A DNA stretch of 64,000 nucleotides from contig NZ_LJJF01000002.1 in assembly GCF_001625365.1 (NCBI RefSeq), forward strand, positions 372,001 to 436,000. The letters are read 5' to 3'. Shown here one piece after another: positions 30,485-39,325 of the stretch. The stretch comes from Streptomyces sp. MJM8645 (GTDB taxonomy: Bacteria; Actinomycetota; Actinomycetes; Streptomycetales; Streptomycetaceae). The notes below the pieces were generated by a model that saw only the letters and a program-made list of their open reading frames with translations, did not search any database and was not told the origin of the DNA. A program made the position numbers and the translations under genes. The stretch's first letter is position 1; every line of letters begins with the position of its first letter.

Positions 30485-31603
30485 TTACTTGGGCATCTCG
30501 TTCCAGAGCTGCTGGGCGCTCTTGCCGGTGAGCTGGACCCAGATCTGCTCGTTGTAGTTCGTGGTGTTCAGCAGGTGTGCCAGGTCGGGCTTGTTGTAGG
30601 CCTTCGAGACGTAGTCGATGAACCGGGCGGTGGCCTGGTAGCCGCTGTCGTAGTTGGAGTCCGGGCCGAAGTGCTGGGCGCCGGTGCCCGGCTGGAAGTT
30701 GTAGTCGCGCACCCAGTCCGCCAGACCCTCGCCCAGCCACCACTTGCCGGAGAACGGGCTGTCCCAGACCGCGACGTGCACGGCCTCGTGCACCAGGAAG
30801 CCGGTGTCACCCTTGTTCCCGCGGGTGTAGCCGATGTTGACGTGGACCTCCTTGACGCCGTTGCTGGGGTTCACGGTGGTGAACGCGGGGTTGTCGGTCA
30901 GCTTCGGGTCGAAGATGATCTTGAAGTAGCTGGGGGCGGCGAAGGCTCCCTTGGTGATCAGGTTGGAGATCGTCGGGTAGTAGTCCGCGACGGTCTTCTT
31001 CTGCTGCTCCAGCCACGGCCCGAGGTCCGGGGCCTGCGAGTAGTCGAGGTCGATGGTCGGGCGGCCGGCGGTCGGCGGGGTGGTGGCCCCGTTGCGGTCG
31101 AGGTTCCAGGACTGCGCCTGGTCCCCAGCGTTGCAGGCGGCCACCTTGGCGTTCAGGTCCGCGCCACGGGCCAGGCAGAGATTGCTGTCCGAGACGCTGT
31201 GCAGCAGCCAGGCCCGGCCGTTGCCCGCCGAGATGTTCTCCAGCCACCACTTCTGGTTGTCCGTGCCGACGTAGTTCCAGGCACCGACGGTGTTCTTGAC
31301 CCGGTCCCGGTCGACGGCGTTGTTGGTGCCGGGCACCTTGACCGACCAGGTGCCGTTGCCCTCGTCCCTGACCGTCCAGACCTGCTGGGCGGAGGACTCG
31401 TTCCAGTCGCGGACCACCACGTTGGAGGCGTTGTTGCGGCTGTCCCACTGGAGGGCGCCGCCCGCGTAACTGGAGATACGGTAGTCGGCGCCGCTGGACG
31501 GGAGCGACTCGGCCGCACTTGCGGTCCCGGCGCCGAAGGCCATCCCGGACACGACGGTCGCGGCGGACAGGACGACGGCGGCGGCCGTACGACGGGTGAA
31601 CAT
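30485..31603 (-). CDS. Secreted ricin-like lectin plus basic secretory protein (zinc protease) domain
   Basis: A 372-residue exported protein. ATG 31603 follows AGGAGAG by 7 bases. The Sec signal ends at GTASA-AES. Residues about 35-175 are a ricin-type beta-trefoil (QQVWTVRD, QKWWLENI, CLARGADL, AQSWNLDR). Residues about 190-372 match the basic secretory protein family, predicted metallopeptidases, with the zinc motif HEAVH (His 272, Glu 273, His 276) and the downstream WWLGEGLADWVRDY block. Activity would be extracellular proteolysis, perhaps targeted by the lectin. It is the second lectin-fused secreted protein within 4 kb. Confidence 0.9.
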   Translation of the reverse strand: MFTRRTAAAVVLSAATVVSGMAFGAGTASAAESLPSSGADYRISSYAGGALQWDSRNNASNVVVRDWNESSAQQVWTVRDEGNGTWSVKVPGTNNAVDRDRVKNTVGAWNYVGTDNQKWWLENISAGNGRAWLLHSVSDSNLCLARGADLNAKVAACNAGDQAQSWNLDRNGATTPPTAGRPTIDLDYSQAPDLGPWLEQQKKTVADYYPTISNLITKGAFAAPSYFKIIFDPKLTDNPAFTTVNPSNGVKEVHVNIGYTRGNKGDTGFLVHEAVHVAVWDSPFSGKWWLGEGLADWVRDYNFQPGTGAQHFGPDSNYDSGYQATARFIDYVSKAYNKPDLAHLLNTTNYNEQIWVQLTGKSAQQLWNEMPK

Positions 31604-31765
31604 CTCGGGGCTCTCCTCTCGGGCGGTTCCCCCCTGGAACCGGCCTGCGCTCATGCCACCGGGCCCCGGTAGACGCGGCGTCAACGCTCCCGTCAACGGG
31701 TGCGTTGACAGGCCGTCGGCTCAGTGGTGTTCACCCGAAGGTCCAGGCCTCTGCCGGGCGGCTCC

Positions 31766-34222
31766 TCACTCGCGGATGCCCGCGCTCTCGACCGCCCGCC
31801 CACGGGTCGCCCGCACGGCCGCGCCCGCCGCGGTGGCCAGGGCGACGAGGGCGCAGAGCGCGACGGCCTCCCCGATCCGCGCCCACGGGACCACCGTCGG
31901 CGCGTCGGCCACGAGCTTGCCCAACGAGACGCGCTGGGTCAGTGCGGCGAGCGCGGTCGCCACGGCGGCGAGCAGGGTGGCGACGACCACCGCCACGGCC
32001 GACTCCGCCGCGGCCACCCTCACGATCTGACCGCGCACCGCGCCGGTGAGAGCGAGCAGGGCGAACTCCCGCCGCCTCCCCGCCATCGCCATGATCAGGG
32101 TGTTGGCGACCGCGATCAGCGCGTAGGCCAGCGCGATCCCCAGGATGATCACCGCCGCGTTGTCCGTCTGCTGCGCGGCATGCGCGCGCTCGGCCTCAAG
32201 GTAGGCGTCGTAGGTCACCACGTGCGCGCCGGAACCTGCCAGCGCCTGGTTCACCGCGGCCGTCTGCTGCGGGTCGAGCGCCGCGCCGGCGCCCGCCGAG
32301 GAGTCGAGGTAGACCCGGCTCGGCATCAGCGCGCCGGTCAGCGCCGAGGACACGTAGGTGTCGTCCCCGTTCAGGCCGCGCGCGACCACCGCCGCGACGA
32401 CGGTCGAGGCCCTCGCGCCGGTCGGCAGCAGCATGACCACGCGGTCCCCGACCGCCAGGGCGTCGGACTCGGCCGCGTGCTCGTCGATGACCAGGAAGTC
32501 CTCGGGCAGCGAGGCGAGGGAGCCGGAGAGCACCGGCGGCGTGACGGTGACGCCCAGCGCCGCCGCCGGGACGGCCTTCGCGCTCAGCGAGTCGATCTGC
32601 TCACCGGCGGCGGTACCGATCCGGACGTTCATCGAGGCGACCGGGGTGACCCGGATCCCGGGCACGGCCGCCAGGCGGGCGAGCGTCGAACCGTCGATCC
32701 CCGAGCCTCCGGGCACGACCACGTCCGCCGCGCGGATCTCCTGCTGCTGCCGGGCCAGCAGCGCCGCGTCGCCGGACTCCTGCATCGTCAGCATCGCGGC
32801 GACCAGCCCAACGGCCACCACGATCGGCGCCACGGTGGCGGCCGTCCGGCGCCGGGAGGTGAGGATGTTCTCCCGCACCAGCAGCGGGCCGGCCGTGGCG
32901 CAGCTGCGCAGCGGGCGGAGCAGCAGCCTCGTCACCGGGCGCAGCAGGGCCGGGGCCAGCAGGGTGACCGCGCCGACGTAGAGCACCGGCACCACCTCGT
33001 ACTTGCGGGCGCTGGCCGCGAGGTACGGCTCGGTGCGGGAGATGACGATGCCCGCGACGACTGCGCCGGCCAGCATCCCGACGCCCAGCAGCCAGCGGAC
33101 CGGCGTCATCGCGCTGCGCTCCAGCACGCTCTCGCGCAGCACCTCGATCGGGCGGATCAGCGAGACGCGCACCAGGGTCGCGGCCGAGCCGGCCAGCGCG
33201 GCGGCGACGCCGATGACGGCGGCGACCAGCAGCGGCAGGACGGTGACGGGGATGGTGAACCACGACGGGGCCACGTGGTGGTCGAGCATCCAGGAACGCA
33301 GCGGCACGGTGCACAGCGGTGCGAGCAGGCAGCCGGCGACCGCCGCGGCCAGGCCGATCAGCAGGGCCTCCCAGAGCACCATGCGCCGCACCTGCCCGGG
33401 GGCCGCGCCCACCAGGCGCAGCAGCGCCAGTTCGCGGCGGCGCTGCTCGGCGGCGAAGGCGAAGGTCGCGGCGACGACGAACACCGCGACGCACACGGCG
33501 AGTCCGGTCGTACTGCCCGCCATGGCCTGGGCGTTGGCCAGTGCCTGGGCGCCGCCGGTGGAGTCGGGGTCCAGCCGGGTCAGGCCGTCGCCGGTGAGGA
33601 CCACGGCCCGGTCGCCCGCGAGCGCGGCCAGCTGCTTCGCGTCCTGGTCGGTGACGAGCGCGTTCACTCCGGGTGACAGGCGCTGCGCCTCGGCGGCGCT
33701 GAAGAAGACCACGTTCTCGAACCAGAGCGCGTCGGTGACGCCCACCACCCGGTAGTGGCCGGCGCCGTCGCCCGTCGTGACGCCGGTCTGGCGTCCGATC
33801 GGCTCCCGGGAGCCGCCGCCGACGACGATCTCGTCCGCGGCCTGCGGCGCGCGCCCGGCCGCCAGGCGGTAGCCCGCGAAGGCGGCCGAGGGCCAGGGGT
33901 GGCCCGTCATCTCCCCGGAGCCGGAGGCGAGTTGCACGGGAAAGCTGCGGTCCGGCGTGACGTGCCCGGTCGCGGCCGCCTTCGCGACGACGTCGGGCGG
34001 CAGGACGGCGGGGGCCTTCATCGGGCGCCCGTCGAAGCCCTGCGGCGCCAGGACGGCCGAGGCCTCCTTGAACCGCTGCGGACCCGGGTGCGGCGTGCCG
34101 AAGGTGGCGGCGAGGGTCAGCGTCATCATGCCGATCATCGTGGTGCCGAGCGTGAGGGCGAGGAAGGCGCCCGCGAAGCCCGTCAGGCGGTGGCGCAGGG
34201 TGGCTGCGGCGATCTTCAGCAC
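31766..34222 (-). CDS. FtsX/MacB-type ABC transporter permease, large duplicated form
   Basis: An 818-residue membrane protein. The first transmembrane segment lies at residues about 15-38 and is followed by a large extracytoplasmic region. Four-helix FtsX cores lie at about 270-420 and again at about 700-815 (SGDAALLARQQQEI marks the second periplasmic part; ALAYALIAVANTLIMAM opens the second core). This is the usual two-FtsX layout of lipoprotein or antimicrobial peptide efflux permeases. The start GTG 34222 is chosen because conserved sequence (LKIAAATLRHRLTGFAGAF) begins there; the ribosome site is weak. The ATPase that normally precedes it is absent, so it is an orphan here. Confidence 0.88.
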   Translation of the reverse strand: MLKIAAATLRHRLTGFAGAFLALTLGTTMIGMMTLTLAATFGTPHPGPQRFKEASAVLAPQGFDGRPMKAPAVLPPDVVAKAAATGHVTPDRSFPVQLASGSGEMTGHPWPSAAFAGYRLAAGRAPQAADEIVVGGGSREPIGRQTGVTTGDGAGHYRVVGVTDALWFENVVFFSAAEAQRLSPGVNALVTDQDAKQLAALAGDRAVVLTGDGLTRLDPDSTGGAQALANAQAMAGSTTGLAVCVAVFVVAATFAFAAEQRRRELALLRLVGAAPGQVRRMVLWEALLIGLAAAVAGCLLAPLCTVPLRSWMLDHHVAPSWFTIPVTVLPLLVAAVIGVAAALAGSAATLVRVSLIRPIEVLRESVLERSAMTPVRWLLGVGMLAGAVVAGIVISRTEPYLAASARKYEVVPVLYVGAVTLLAPALLRPVTRLLLRPLRSCATAGPLLVRENILTSRRRTAATVAPIVVAVGLVAAMLTMQESGDAALLARQQQEIRAADVVVPGGSGIDGSTLARLAAVPGIRVTPVASMNVRIGTAAGEQIDSLSAKAVPAAALGVTVTPPVLSGSLASLPEDFLVIDEHAAESDALAVGDRVVMLLPTGARASTVVAAVVARGLNGDDTYVSSALTGALMPSRVYLDSSAGAGAALDPQQTAAVNQALAGSGAHVVTYDAYLEAERAHAAQQTDNAAVIILGIALAYALIAVANTLIMAMAGRRREFALLALTGAVRGQIVRVAAAESAVAVVVATLLAAVATALAALTQRVSLGKLVADAPTVVPWARIGEAVALCALVALATAAGAAVRATRGRAVESAGIRE

Positions 34223-34445
34223 GGCTTCGTCCCACTCCCGCCGAGCTCCAGCGCGGCCATCCGCATCCCGTGCTGCTCGACGACATACGGCTGGCCCGGG
34301 GCCCGCCCCTCGCCAGGAGACGGGGCCGCTGCTGGAACCTTGCTCCGGAACACGCGCTCGCCTTCTCCGTGGGGGTCGGTCGGGCGCATCGGCCACCCGC
34401 CGCGCCGACGCTACGGCCCCACGCGGGATCGGCACCTCCGGACTG

Positions 34446-34478
34446 CCCCTGATATCGCCCCTGATATCACCCCTGAGG
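34446..34478. repeat. Short tandem repeat upstream of the permease
   Basis: CCCCTGATATC(G/A) occurs at 34446-34457 and 34458-34469, followed by a partial third unit CCCCTGAGG at 34470-34478, a 12-base period. It lies in the gap between the HxlR gene and the permease, and could be a regulatory array for the latter or a chance slip product. Confidence 0.45.
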
Positions 34479-34545
34479 AACCGGGCCAGTGCCCGAAACG
34501 GGCACCCGGCCTCGTCCTGCCCTTGTGGCTTTCAGGCGCCGCGGG

Positions 34546-34989
34546 TCAGGCGCCGCGGGTGTCGTAGGTCTCGCGGTTGGCCAGCACATCGTCCATGTGC
34601 ACCTCGGCCCAGGCCTTGAGGCCGCGCATCATCCCGTACAACGACAGGCCGAGATCGGTCAGCTCGTAGGAGACGGTGACGGGCACGGTCGGCACCACGG
34701 TGCGGGACACCAGGCCGTCGCGCTCCAGGGAGCGCAGCGTCTGGGTGAGCATCTTCTGGCTGACACCGGCCAGCAGGCGCAGCAGCTCCGAGTAGCGCAA
34801 CGCCCGGGGCTCGCCGGCGCAGTCGGCGCCCGGCCGGTGAGGGGCGTCGCTGCCGAGCCCGGCCAGGATCAGTGCGACCCATTTGTCGGAGATCCGGTCG
34901 AGCAGTTTGCGGCTGGGGCAGACCGCCAGGAATGCGTCGTACTCCACCTTGGCCTGTGCCCTCTGCTGGGCCGCCGTCACCGTCGCCAT
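34546..34989 (-). CDS. HxlR family winged-helix transcriptional regulator
   Basis: A 147-residue cytoplasmic DNA-binding protein. The HxlR domain is clear: CPSRKLLDRISDKWVALIL at about residues 24-42, then RYSELLRLLAGVSQKMLTQTL (recognition helix), LERDGLVSR and the wing, then YELTDLGLSL. The single Cys before the first helix is conserved in redox-sensing members. ATG 34989 has GAGGAGC 5 bases upstream. It is divergent from an aldo/keto reductase gene, and the 130-base gap contains a perfect palindrome, so it very likely regulates that gene and itself. Confidence 0.93.
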   Translation of the reverse strand: MATVTAAQQRAQAKVEYDAFLAVCPSRKLLDRISDKWVALILAGLGSDAPHRPGADCAGEPRALRYSELLRLLAGVSQKMLTQTLRSLERDGLVSRTVVPTVPVTVSYELTDLGLSLYGMMRGLKAWAEVHMDDVLANRETYDTRGA

Positions 34990-35037
34990 CGGCTGCTCCT
35001 CTCACCCACGGGTGCCTTACGCACTCCGAAGTACCTA

Positions 35038-35052
35038 CTTCCTGTCAGGAAG
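35038..35052. promoter_or_regulatory. Palindromic operator candidate between hxlR-type regulator and reductase
   Basis: CTTCCTGTCAGGAAG is a perfect palindrome of 7+1+7 bases. It sits midway between the two divergent starts, 48 bases from the regulator ATG and 68 bases from the reductase ATG, the expected place for a site of the adjacent HxlR protein. Confidence 0.6.
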
Positions 35053-35119
35053 CTACTCACCAATGATGGTGCAGGGCGCCGACAGGCACCACCACCTCGC
35101 TGACACGAAAGGCAAGAGA

Positions 35120-35992
35120 ATGGGCACGTTCCCCGCGACGCTTCCCGGCGGCACCTGGAACCTGGGCGACCTGACCGTCACCCGGTTCGGCTATGGCGCC
35201 ATGCAGCTCACCGGTCCCTGGGTCATGGGCCCACCCGCCGACCACGACGGCGCGCTCGCTGTTCTGCGCGAGGCCGTCGGCCTCGGGATCACCCACATCG
35301 ACACCGCCGACGCCTACGGCCCGCACATCACCAACCAGCTGATCCGCGAAGCCCTGCACCCGTACCGCGACTCGCTTCACATCGTGACCAAGGTCGGCGC
35401 GACCCGGGACCAGGAGGGAGGCTGGCCCCCGGCCCGCAAGCCCGAAGACCTGCGCAGGGCCGTCCAGGAGAACCTGGAGAACCTCGGCCTCGACACGCTG
35501 GACGTGGTCAACCTCCGGCTCGGCGACGCCCAGGGTCCCCAGCCGGGCTCGCTCGCCGAGGCCTTCGAAACACTCGTCGAACTCCAGCAGCAGGGCTTGA
35601 TCCGGCACCTCGGCGTGAGCAACGCGACGGCGGAACAGATCGCCGAGGCACTCTCGATCGCGCCGATCGTGTGCGTCCAGAACATGTACAATCTCGCCCA
35701 CCGCCACGACGACGAGCTGATCGACGAACTCGCCGAACAGGGCGTCGCCTACGTGCCCTTCTTCCCCCTCGGCGGCTTCAGTCCGCTGCAGTCCTCCGCG
35801 CTCACGGCGGTGGCCACCCGGCTGGACGCGACGCCGATGTCGGTCGCCCTGGCCTGGCTGCTGCGGCGGTCGCCGAACATCCTGCTGATCCCCGGCACCT
35901 CGTCGGTGGCACACCTGCGAGAGAACGTCGCAGGCGCGGGACTCCAGCTCTCCGACGACGATCTCGCCGCGCTGGACGACATCGGCCGCTAG
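35120..35992 (+). CDS. Aldo/keto reductase
   Basis: A 290-residue cytoplasmic NADPH-dependent oxidoreductase of the aldo/keto reductase barrel. Catalytic-type residues are visible: Asp and Tyr in HIDTADAYGP and Lys in HIVTKVGA. The position of the usual catalytic His is occupied within VVNLRLGD, so it may be atypical (Asn-Leu-Arg instead of His). The nucleotide-binding IPGTSSVAHLRENV block lies near the C-terminus. ATG 35120 is preceded by AAAGG at a good distance; upstream ATGs lack a ribosome site. Divergent to an HxlR regulator, which suggests induction by an electrophile or quinone. Confidence 0.92.
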   Translation: MGTFPATLPGGTWNLGDLTVTRFGYGAMQLTGPWVMGPPADHDGALAVLREAVGLGITHIDTADAYGPHITNQLIREALHPYRDSLHIVTKVGATRDQEGGWPPARKPEDLRRAVQENLENLGLDTLDVVNLRLGDAQGPQPGSLAEAFETLVELQQQGLIRHLGVSNATAEQIAEALSIAPIVCVQNMYNLAHRHDDELIDELAEQGVAYVPFFPLGGFSPLQSSALTAVATRLDATPMSVALAWLLRRSPNILLIPGTSSVAHLRENVAGAGLQLSDDDLAALDDIGR

Positions 35993-36233
35993 GCAGTTCG
36001 TTTGACGTCGAGGCGATCGGCCGCGCCGGCCGTACCGCGGCCGGGCGTGCCTCCGCCGTGCCGCGGGCCGAGGAGTGCGCAGCGTGAGCGCCGGCAGGCG
36101 GCCGATAGGCCGTCGGCCCTGACCGACGGTCGGCGGGAGGTGGGACTCTGGCCTTACGTCAGCCCGTCCCCCGTACGCCGCAAGTCTGATCATGAACCCA
36201 TCCCTGCGCCGTACGGGGGGCGAGTGCGCCTGA

Positions 36234-36440
36234 ACGAAGACTGGAGGCGATCCGCTCCAGGAGTACGCGCAGCAGGAGCTTCGTTGGGAGCGCTGTGACG
36301 CGGGCGGGCCGGCGGGGTTCGAGTGCGCGAAGGTCAAGGTGCCTCTGGACTACGGCAACCCCGGGGGCCGGAGGATCGGCCTCGCGATATCGCGGATCCA
36401 TGGCTCCGGCTCTGACCGACGACCGGGTGAATCGTGCTGA
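36234..36440 (+). pseudogene. Fragment of a secreted tripeptidyl-aminopeptidase-type hydrolase
   Basis: An isolated frame from 36234 to the TGA at 36438-36440 encodes QEYAQQELRWERCD, GFECAKVKVPLDY and GRRIGLAISRI. These are the N-terminal mature-protein signature of the Streptomyces SlpD/Tap-like alpha/beta hydrolases. It has no start codon, signal peptide or catalytic region, so it is a relic of about 65 codons. An intact relative of the broader family lies at 54614-56230. Confidence 0.75.
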
Positions 36441-36465
36441 ACCACTCCTGCCGATGAGCAGCTGA

Positions 36466-36648
36466 GAGAAGGGCATCGAGATCCTCGCCCTGTACCACCA
36501 ACCACTCGCACTTCAGCGACAGGTCGGCAGGCCCACGCCCACCGCCACCGACCGCGCCGTCCTCGGCGGCACACTCCACGAGTACCAACACGCGGCCTCA
36601 ACAGGGCGGATGGCGTTTTCGCCAGGAGCAGGTCCGGAGCCGCCCGAT
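36466..36648 (+). pseudogene. Fragment of a transposase/integrase-like protein
   Basis: The frame after the stop at 36463-36465 reads GIEILALYHQPLALQRQVGR followed by TDRAVLGG. This resembles the EILVLRHQLAVLQRQVGRP and WADRALL block at the N-terminal part of a common actinobacterial integrase-type transposase. Sequence then diverges and no catalytic domain follows. It directly abuts the hydrolase fragment. The assignment rests on a short block recognised from memory. Confidence 0.6.
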
Positions 36649-36713
36649 CTGACAACGTTTCGGTTGCGGTGGACGGCAATCCGGTCCCGAGTCTTCCCGA
36701 GCCTATGCGACAC

Positions 36714-36732
36714 GTGACATTTTACATGTCAC
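36714..36732. promoter_or_regulatory. Palindrome upstream of the collagenase gene
   Basis: GTGACAT (36714-36720) and ATGTCAC (36726-36732) form 7-base arms around TTTAC, 59 bases before the collagenase ATG. A/T-rich and symmetric in a GC-rich setting, it is a good candidate for an operator of a dimeric regulator. No regulator gene is adjacent. Confidence 0.55.
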
Positions 36733-36790
36733 ACATCGAGCGGTCGCGTGCCCCAACACGCGGTCACAACGGCCCCGGAGGCCCCCACAG

Positions 36791-39118
36791 ATGCGTCTCT
36801 CCCGGATATCGAAGGTCAACGCACGCAGACTCCCCGCGCTCGGCGCGGCCCTCTTCATCGCGCTCGGCCTGTTCACACCGCAGAGCCAGGCCGCCCCCGT
36901 CGGCGCCACGACCCCGGCTGGCGCGAACGCCGCCGGACCCGCCACCCAGGCGCCGCGGTCCATCCCGGTCCCCAAGTCACCCGACGCCAGGAACAACAGC
37001 TCCTTCAAGCTCTTCGCCCAGGACCACGCAGAGGAGGCCACCGCGCCGGGCGCCCCGGTCAGCGAGCCCGCCAAGGCGGCCAAGCAGTTCTCGGCCACCG
37101 CCGGGGAACCCTGCCCGAACCTGTCCGGAGTGATCAACGCCACGGGCAGCGCGTTGGTCCAGCAGCTCAAGGCACTGCCGAACGTCCCCTGCGCCTACCC
37201 GCTGTTCAACCTCACCGGCGCCGACGCCGGGAAGGCCTTCCGCGAGTCCCAGATGGTGACCGTCGCCAACGCACTGCGCGACACCTCCGCCACCTACTCG
37301 GGCGACAACAGCACGTCCATCGGGCAGCTGGTGATGTTCCTGCGCGCCGGCTACTACGTGCAGGAGACCCGCCCGAACGAGGTCGGCAGCTACGGCGCCA
37401 CCCTGGACACCGCGGCCCGCGGCGCGCTGGACGCCTTCTTCGCCGCCCCGCACAGCAAGGACGTCACCGACGCCAACGGCGACACCCTCAACGAGGTCGT
37501 CACGGTGATCGGCCAGACCCACACGCTCGGCCGGTACGCCAGCGTCGTCAAGTGGGTGCTCGCCAACTACAACGGCACCTGGCCCCAGTCGATGACCCTC
37601 TCCCTGGACCACTTCGAGTGGGTCATCAAGGACGGCTTCGACTCCAAGACCGACAGCCAGGGCTGGAAGGCCGCCCTCAAGACCGACCCCAGCATCCTCG
37701 ACACCTGGGCCGGATTCATCACCCGCAACGACTCCCAGCTGAACCGCCTGGACATCGTCAGCAACATCGGCCGCTACCTCGGTTACGCCCTCGACGTCCC
37801 CGAGCTCAAGGACCGGCTGCGGCCACTGCTCAAGGACTTGATCAACCGCTACCCGAACGTCGGCCCCACCGCCCCGATCACCATGAACCTGGGCTGGGCC
37901 ACCCGCCAGTTCGACAAGGGCAACTGCGCGGCCTACGCCATCTGCGACCTGAGCGACCGTCTGCTCCCGGTGATCCTGCCGATCCAGCGGATCTGCAACC
38001 CGGGGCTGAAGATCCGCGCCCAGGACATGTCCCCCGGGCAGCTGGCCACCACCTGCACCAGCCTGATCAACCAGGACGCCTACTTCCACAAGGTGATCGG
38101 CGACAAGGGCGCGATCCCCGGTGACGTGAACACCAACCTGGAGGTCGTCGTCTTCGACGACTACACCCAGTACTCGCTGTACGCCTGGGCCTTCTACGAC
38201 ATCGACGTGGACAACGGCGGCATGTACGAGGAGGGCGACCCGGCCAAGCCCGGCAACCAGGCCCGCTTCATCGCCCACGAGGCCAGCTGGCTGCGCCCCG
38301 ACTTCCAGATCTGGAACCTCAACCACGAGTACACCCACTACCTCGACGGCCGCTACAACATGTACGGCGACTTCGAGGCCAGCCAGACCACCCCGACCAT
38401 CTGGTGGGTCGAAGGCATCGCCGAGAACATCTCGTACGGCTACCGCAACGAGCGCAACACCGCCGCGATCAACGAGGCCAGTAAGAACACCTACAAGCTC
38501 AGCGAGCTGTTCGACACCGTCTACGGCCAGGAGGCGGACGCCGACGTCAACTCGAACCGGGTCTACCGGTGGGGCTGGCTGGCGGTCCGCTACATGCTCC
38601 AGGAACACCGCGCGGACATCGAGACCGTGCTCACCAAGTACCGCGCCGGCGACTGGAGCGGTGCCCGCACCTTCCTGAAGCAGACCATCGGCACCAGCTA
38701 CGACGCCGGCTTCGCCACCTGGCTGAAGACCACCTGCGCGACCAACGACTGCGGTCCCCTGCCGGAGGCCCCGGCCCCGGCCGCACCGCTCTGCACCATC
38801 GCCGACCCGCGCCAGTTCGACAAGAACTGCCGCCGCGACAACCTCGCGGCCACCACCGGCAACTACAGCTTCCACTTCCTGTACCTGCCGGCCGGCGTCA
38901 AGCAACTGACCATCACCAGCAGCGGCGGCACCGGCAACGCCGACCTGTACTACGGCGGCAGCAGCTGGGCCACCACCAGCAGCTACCAGGCGAAGTCCAC
39001 CAACGCTGGCAACAACGAGACCCTGACCATCAACAACCCGCCGTCCGGCTGGGTCTACTTCAGCCTCGCCGCCCAGCAGGACTTCACCGGCGTCAGCGTC
39101 ACCACGCAGTACCAGTAA
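36791..39118 (+). CDS. Secreted M9-family collagenase
   Basis: A 775-residue exported zinc metalloprotease. The Sec signal ends near SQA-APV (about residue 35). A long N-terminal activator region (about 90-400) precedes the peptidase domain with the zinc motif HEYTH (His 512, Glu 513, His 516) and a downstream Glu in WWVEGIAEN. The last 90 residues form a PPC-type beta-sandwich (FHFLYLPAGVKQLTIT, GNADLYY, GWVYFSLAAQ), common in secreted collagenases. ATG 36791 has GGAGG 9 bases upstream. It stands alone after a patch of decayed genes and has a palindrome in its promoter region. Confidence 0.95.
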   Translation: MRLSRISKVNARRLPALGAALFIALGLFTPQSQAAPVGATTPAGANAAGPATQAPRSIPVPKSPDARNNSSFKLFAQDHAEEATAPGAPVSEPAKAAKQFSATAGEPCPNLSGVINATGSALVQQLKALPNVPCAYPLFNLTGADAGKAFRESQMVTVANALRDTSATYSGDNSTSIGQLVMFLRAGYYVQETRPNEVGSYGATLDTAARGALDAFFAAPHSKDVTDANGDTLNEVVTVIGQTHTLGRYASVVKWVLANYNGTWPQSMTLSLDHFEWVIKDGFDSKTDSQGWKAALKTDPSILDTWAGFITRNDSQLNRLDIVSNIGRYLGYALDVPELKDRLRPLLKDLINRYPNVGPTAPITMNLGWATRQFDKGNCAAYAICDLSDRLLPVILPIQRICNPGLKIRAQDMSPGQLATTCTSLINQDAYFHKVIGDKGAIPGDVNTNLEVVVFDDYTQYSLYAWAFYDIDVDNGGMYEEGDPAKPGNQARFIAHEASWLRPDFQIWNLNHEYTHYLDGRYNMYGDFEASQTTPTIWWVEGIAENISYGYRNERNTAAINEASKNTYKLSELFDTVYGQEADADVNSNRVYRWGWLAVRYMLQEHRADIETVLTKYRAGDWSGARTFLKQTIGTSYDAGFATWLKTTCATNDCGPLPEAPAPAAPLCTIADPRQFDKNCRRDNLAATTGNYSFHFLYLPAGVKQLTITSSGGTGNADLYYGGSSWATTSSYQAKSTNAGNNETLTINNPPSGWVYFSLAAQQDFTGVSVTTQYQ

Positions 39119-39263
39119 CCGCGCACCCACGACCTCGGGCGAGCGGTGAAGGGCCCGGACGTGTAAGGGTTCCTGTGCAAGTAGCCGTTGTCGTACCGAT
39201 CAAGGGGCCTGCCGATCGAACGGGAGTCTCGATCGGGTGATCGCGGTCGGTAGCGGGCATGGC

Positions 39264-39325
39264 AGCAGGGCCTCGTGGTAGCTCGGAGGGCGTCTACGCC
39301 AACGAGCGATCCAGGAGGCCCTGCT
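39264..39325. repeat. Inverted repeat in the collagenase-mepB gap
   Basis: Perfect 11-base arms AGCAGGGCCTC (39264-39274) and GAGGCCCTGCT (39315-39325) are separated by 40 bases. It may be the collagenase terminator, although the loop is long and it begins 145 bases past the stop, or the ends of a small excised element. The rest of 39119-39467 shows no credible gene. Confidence 0.5.
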
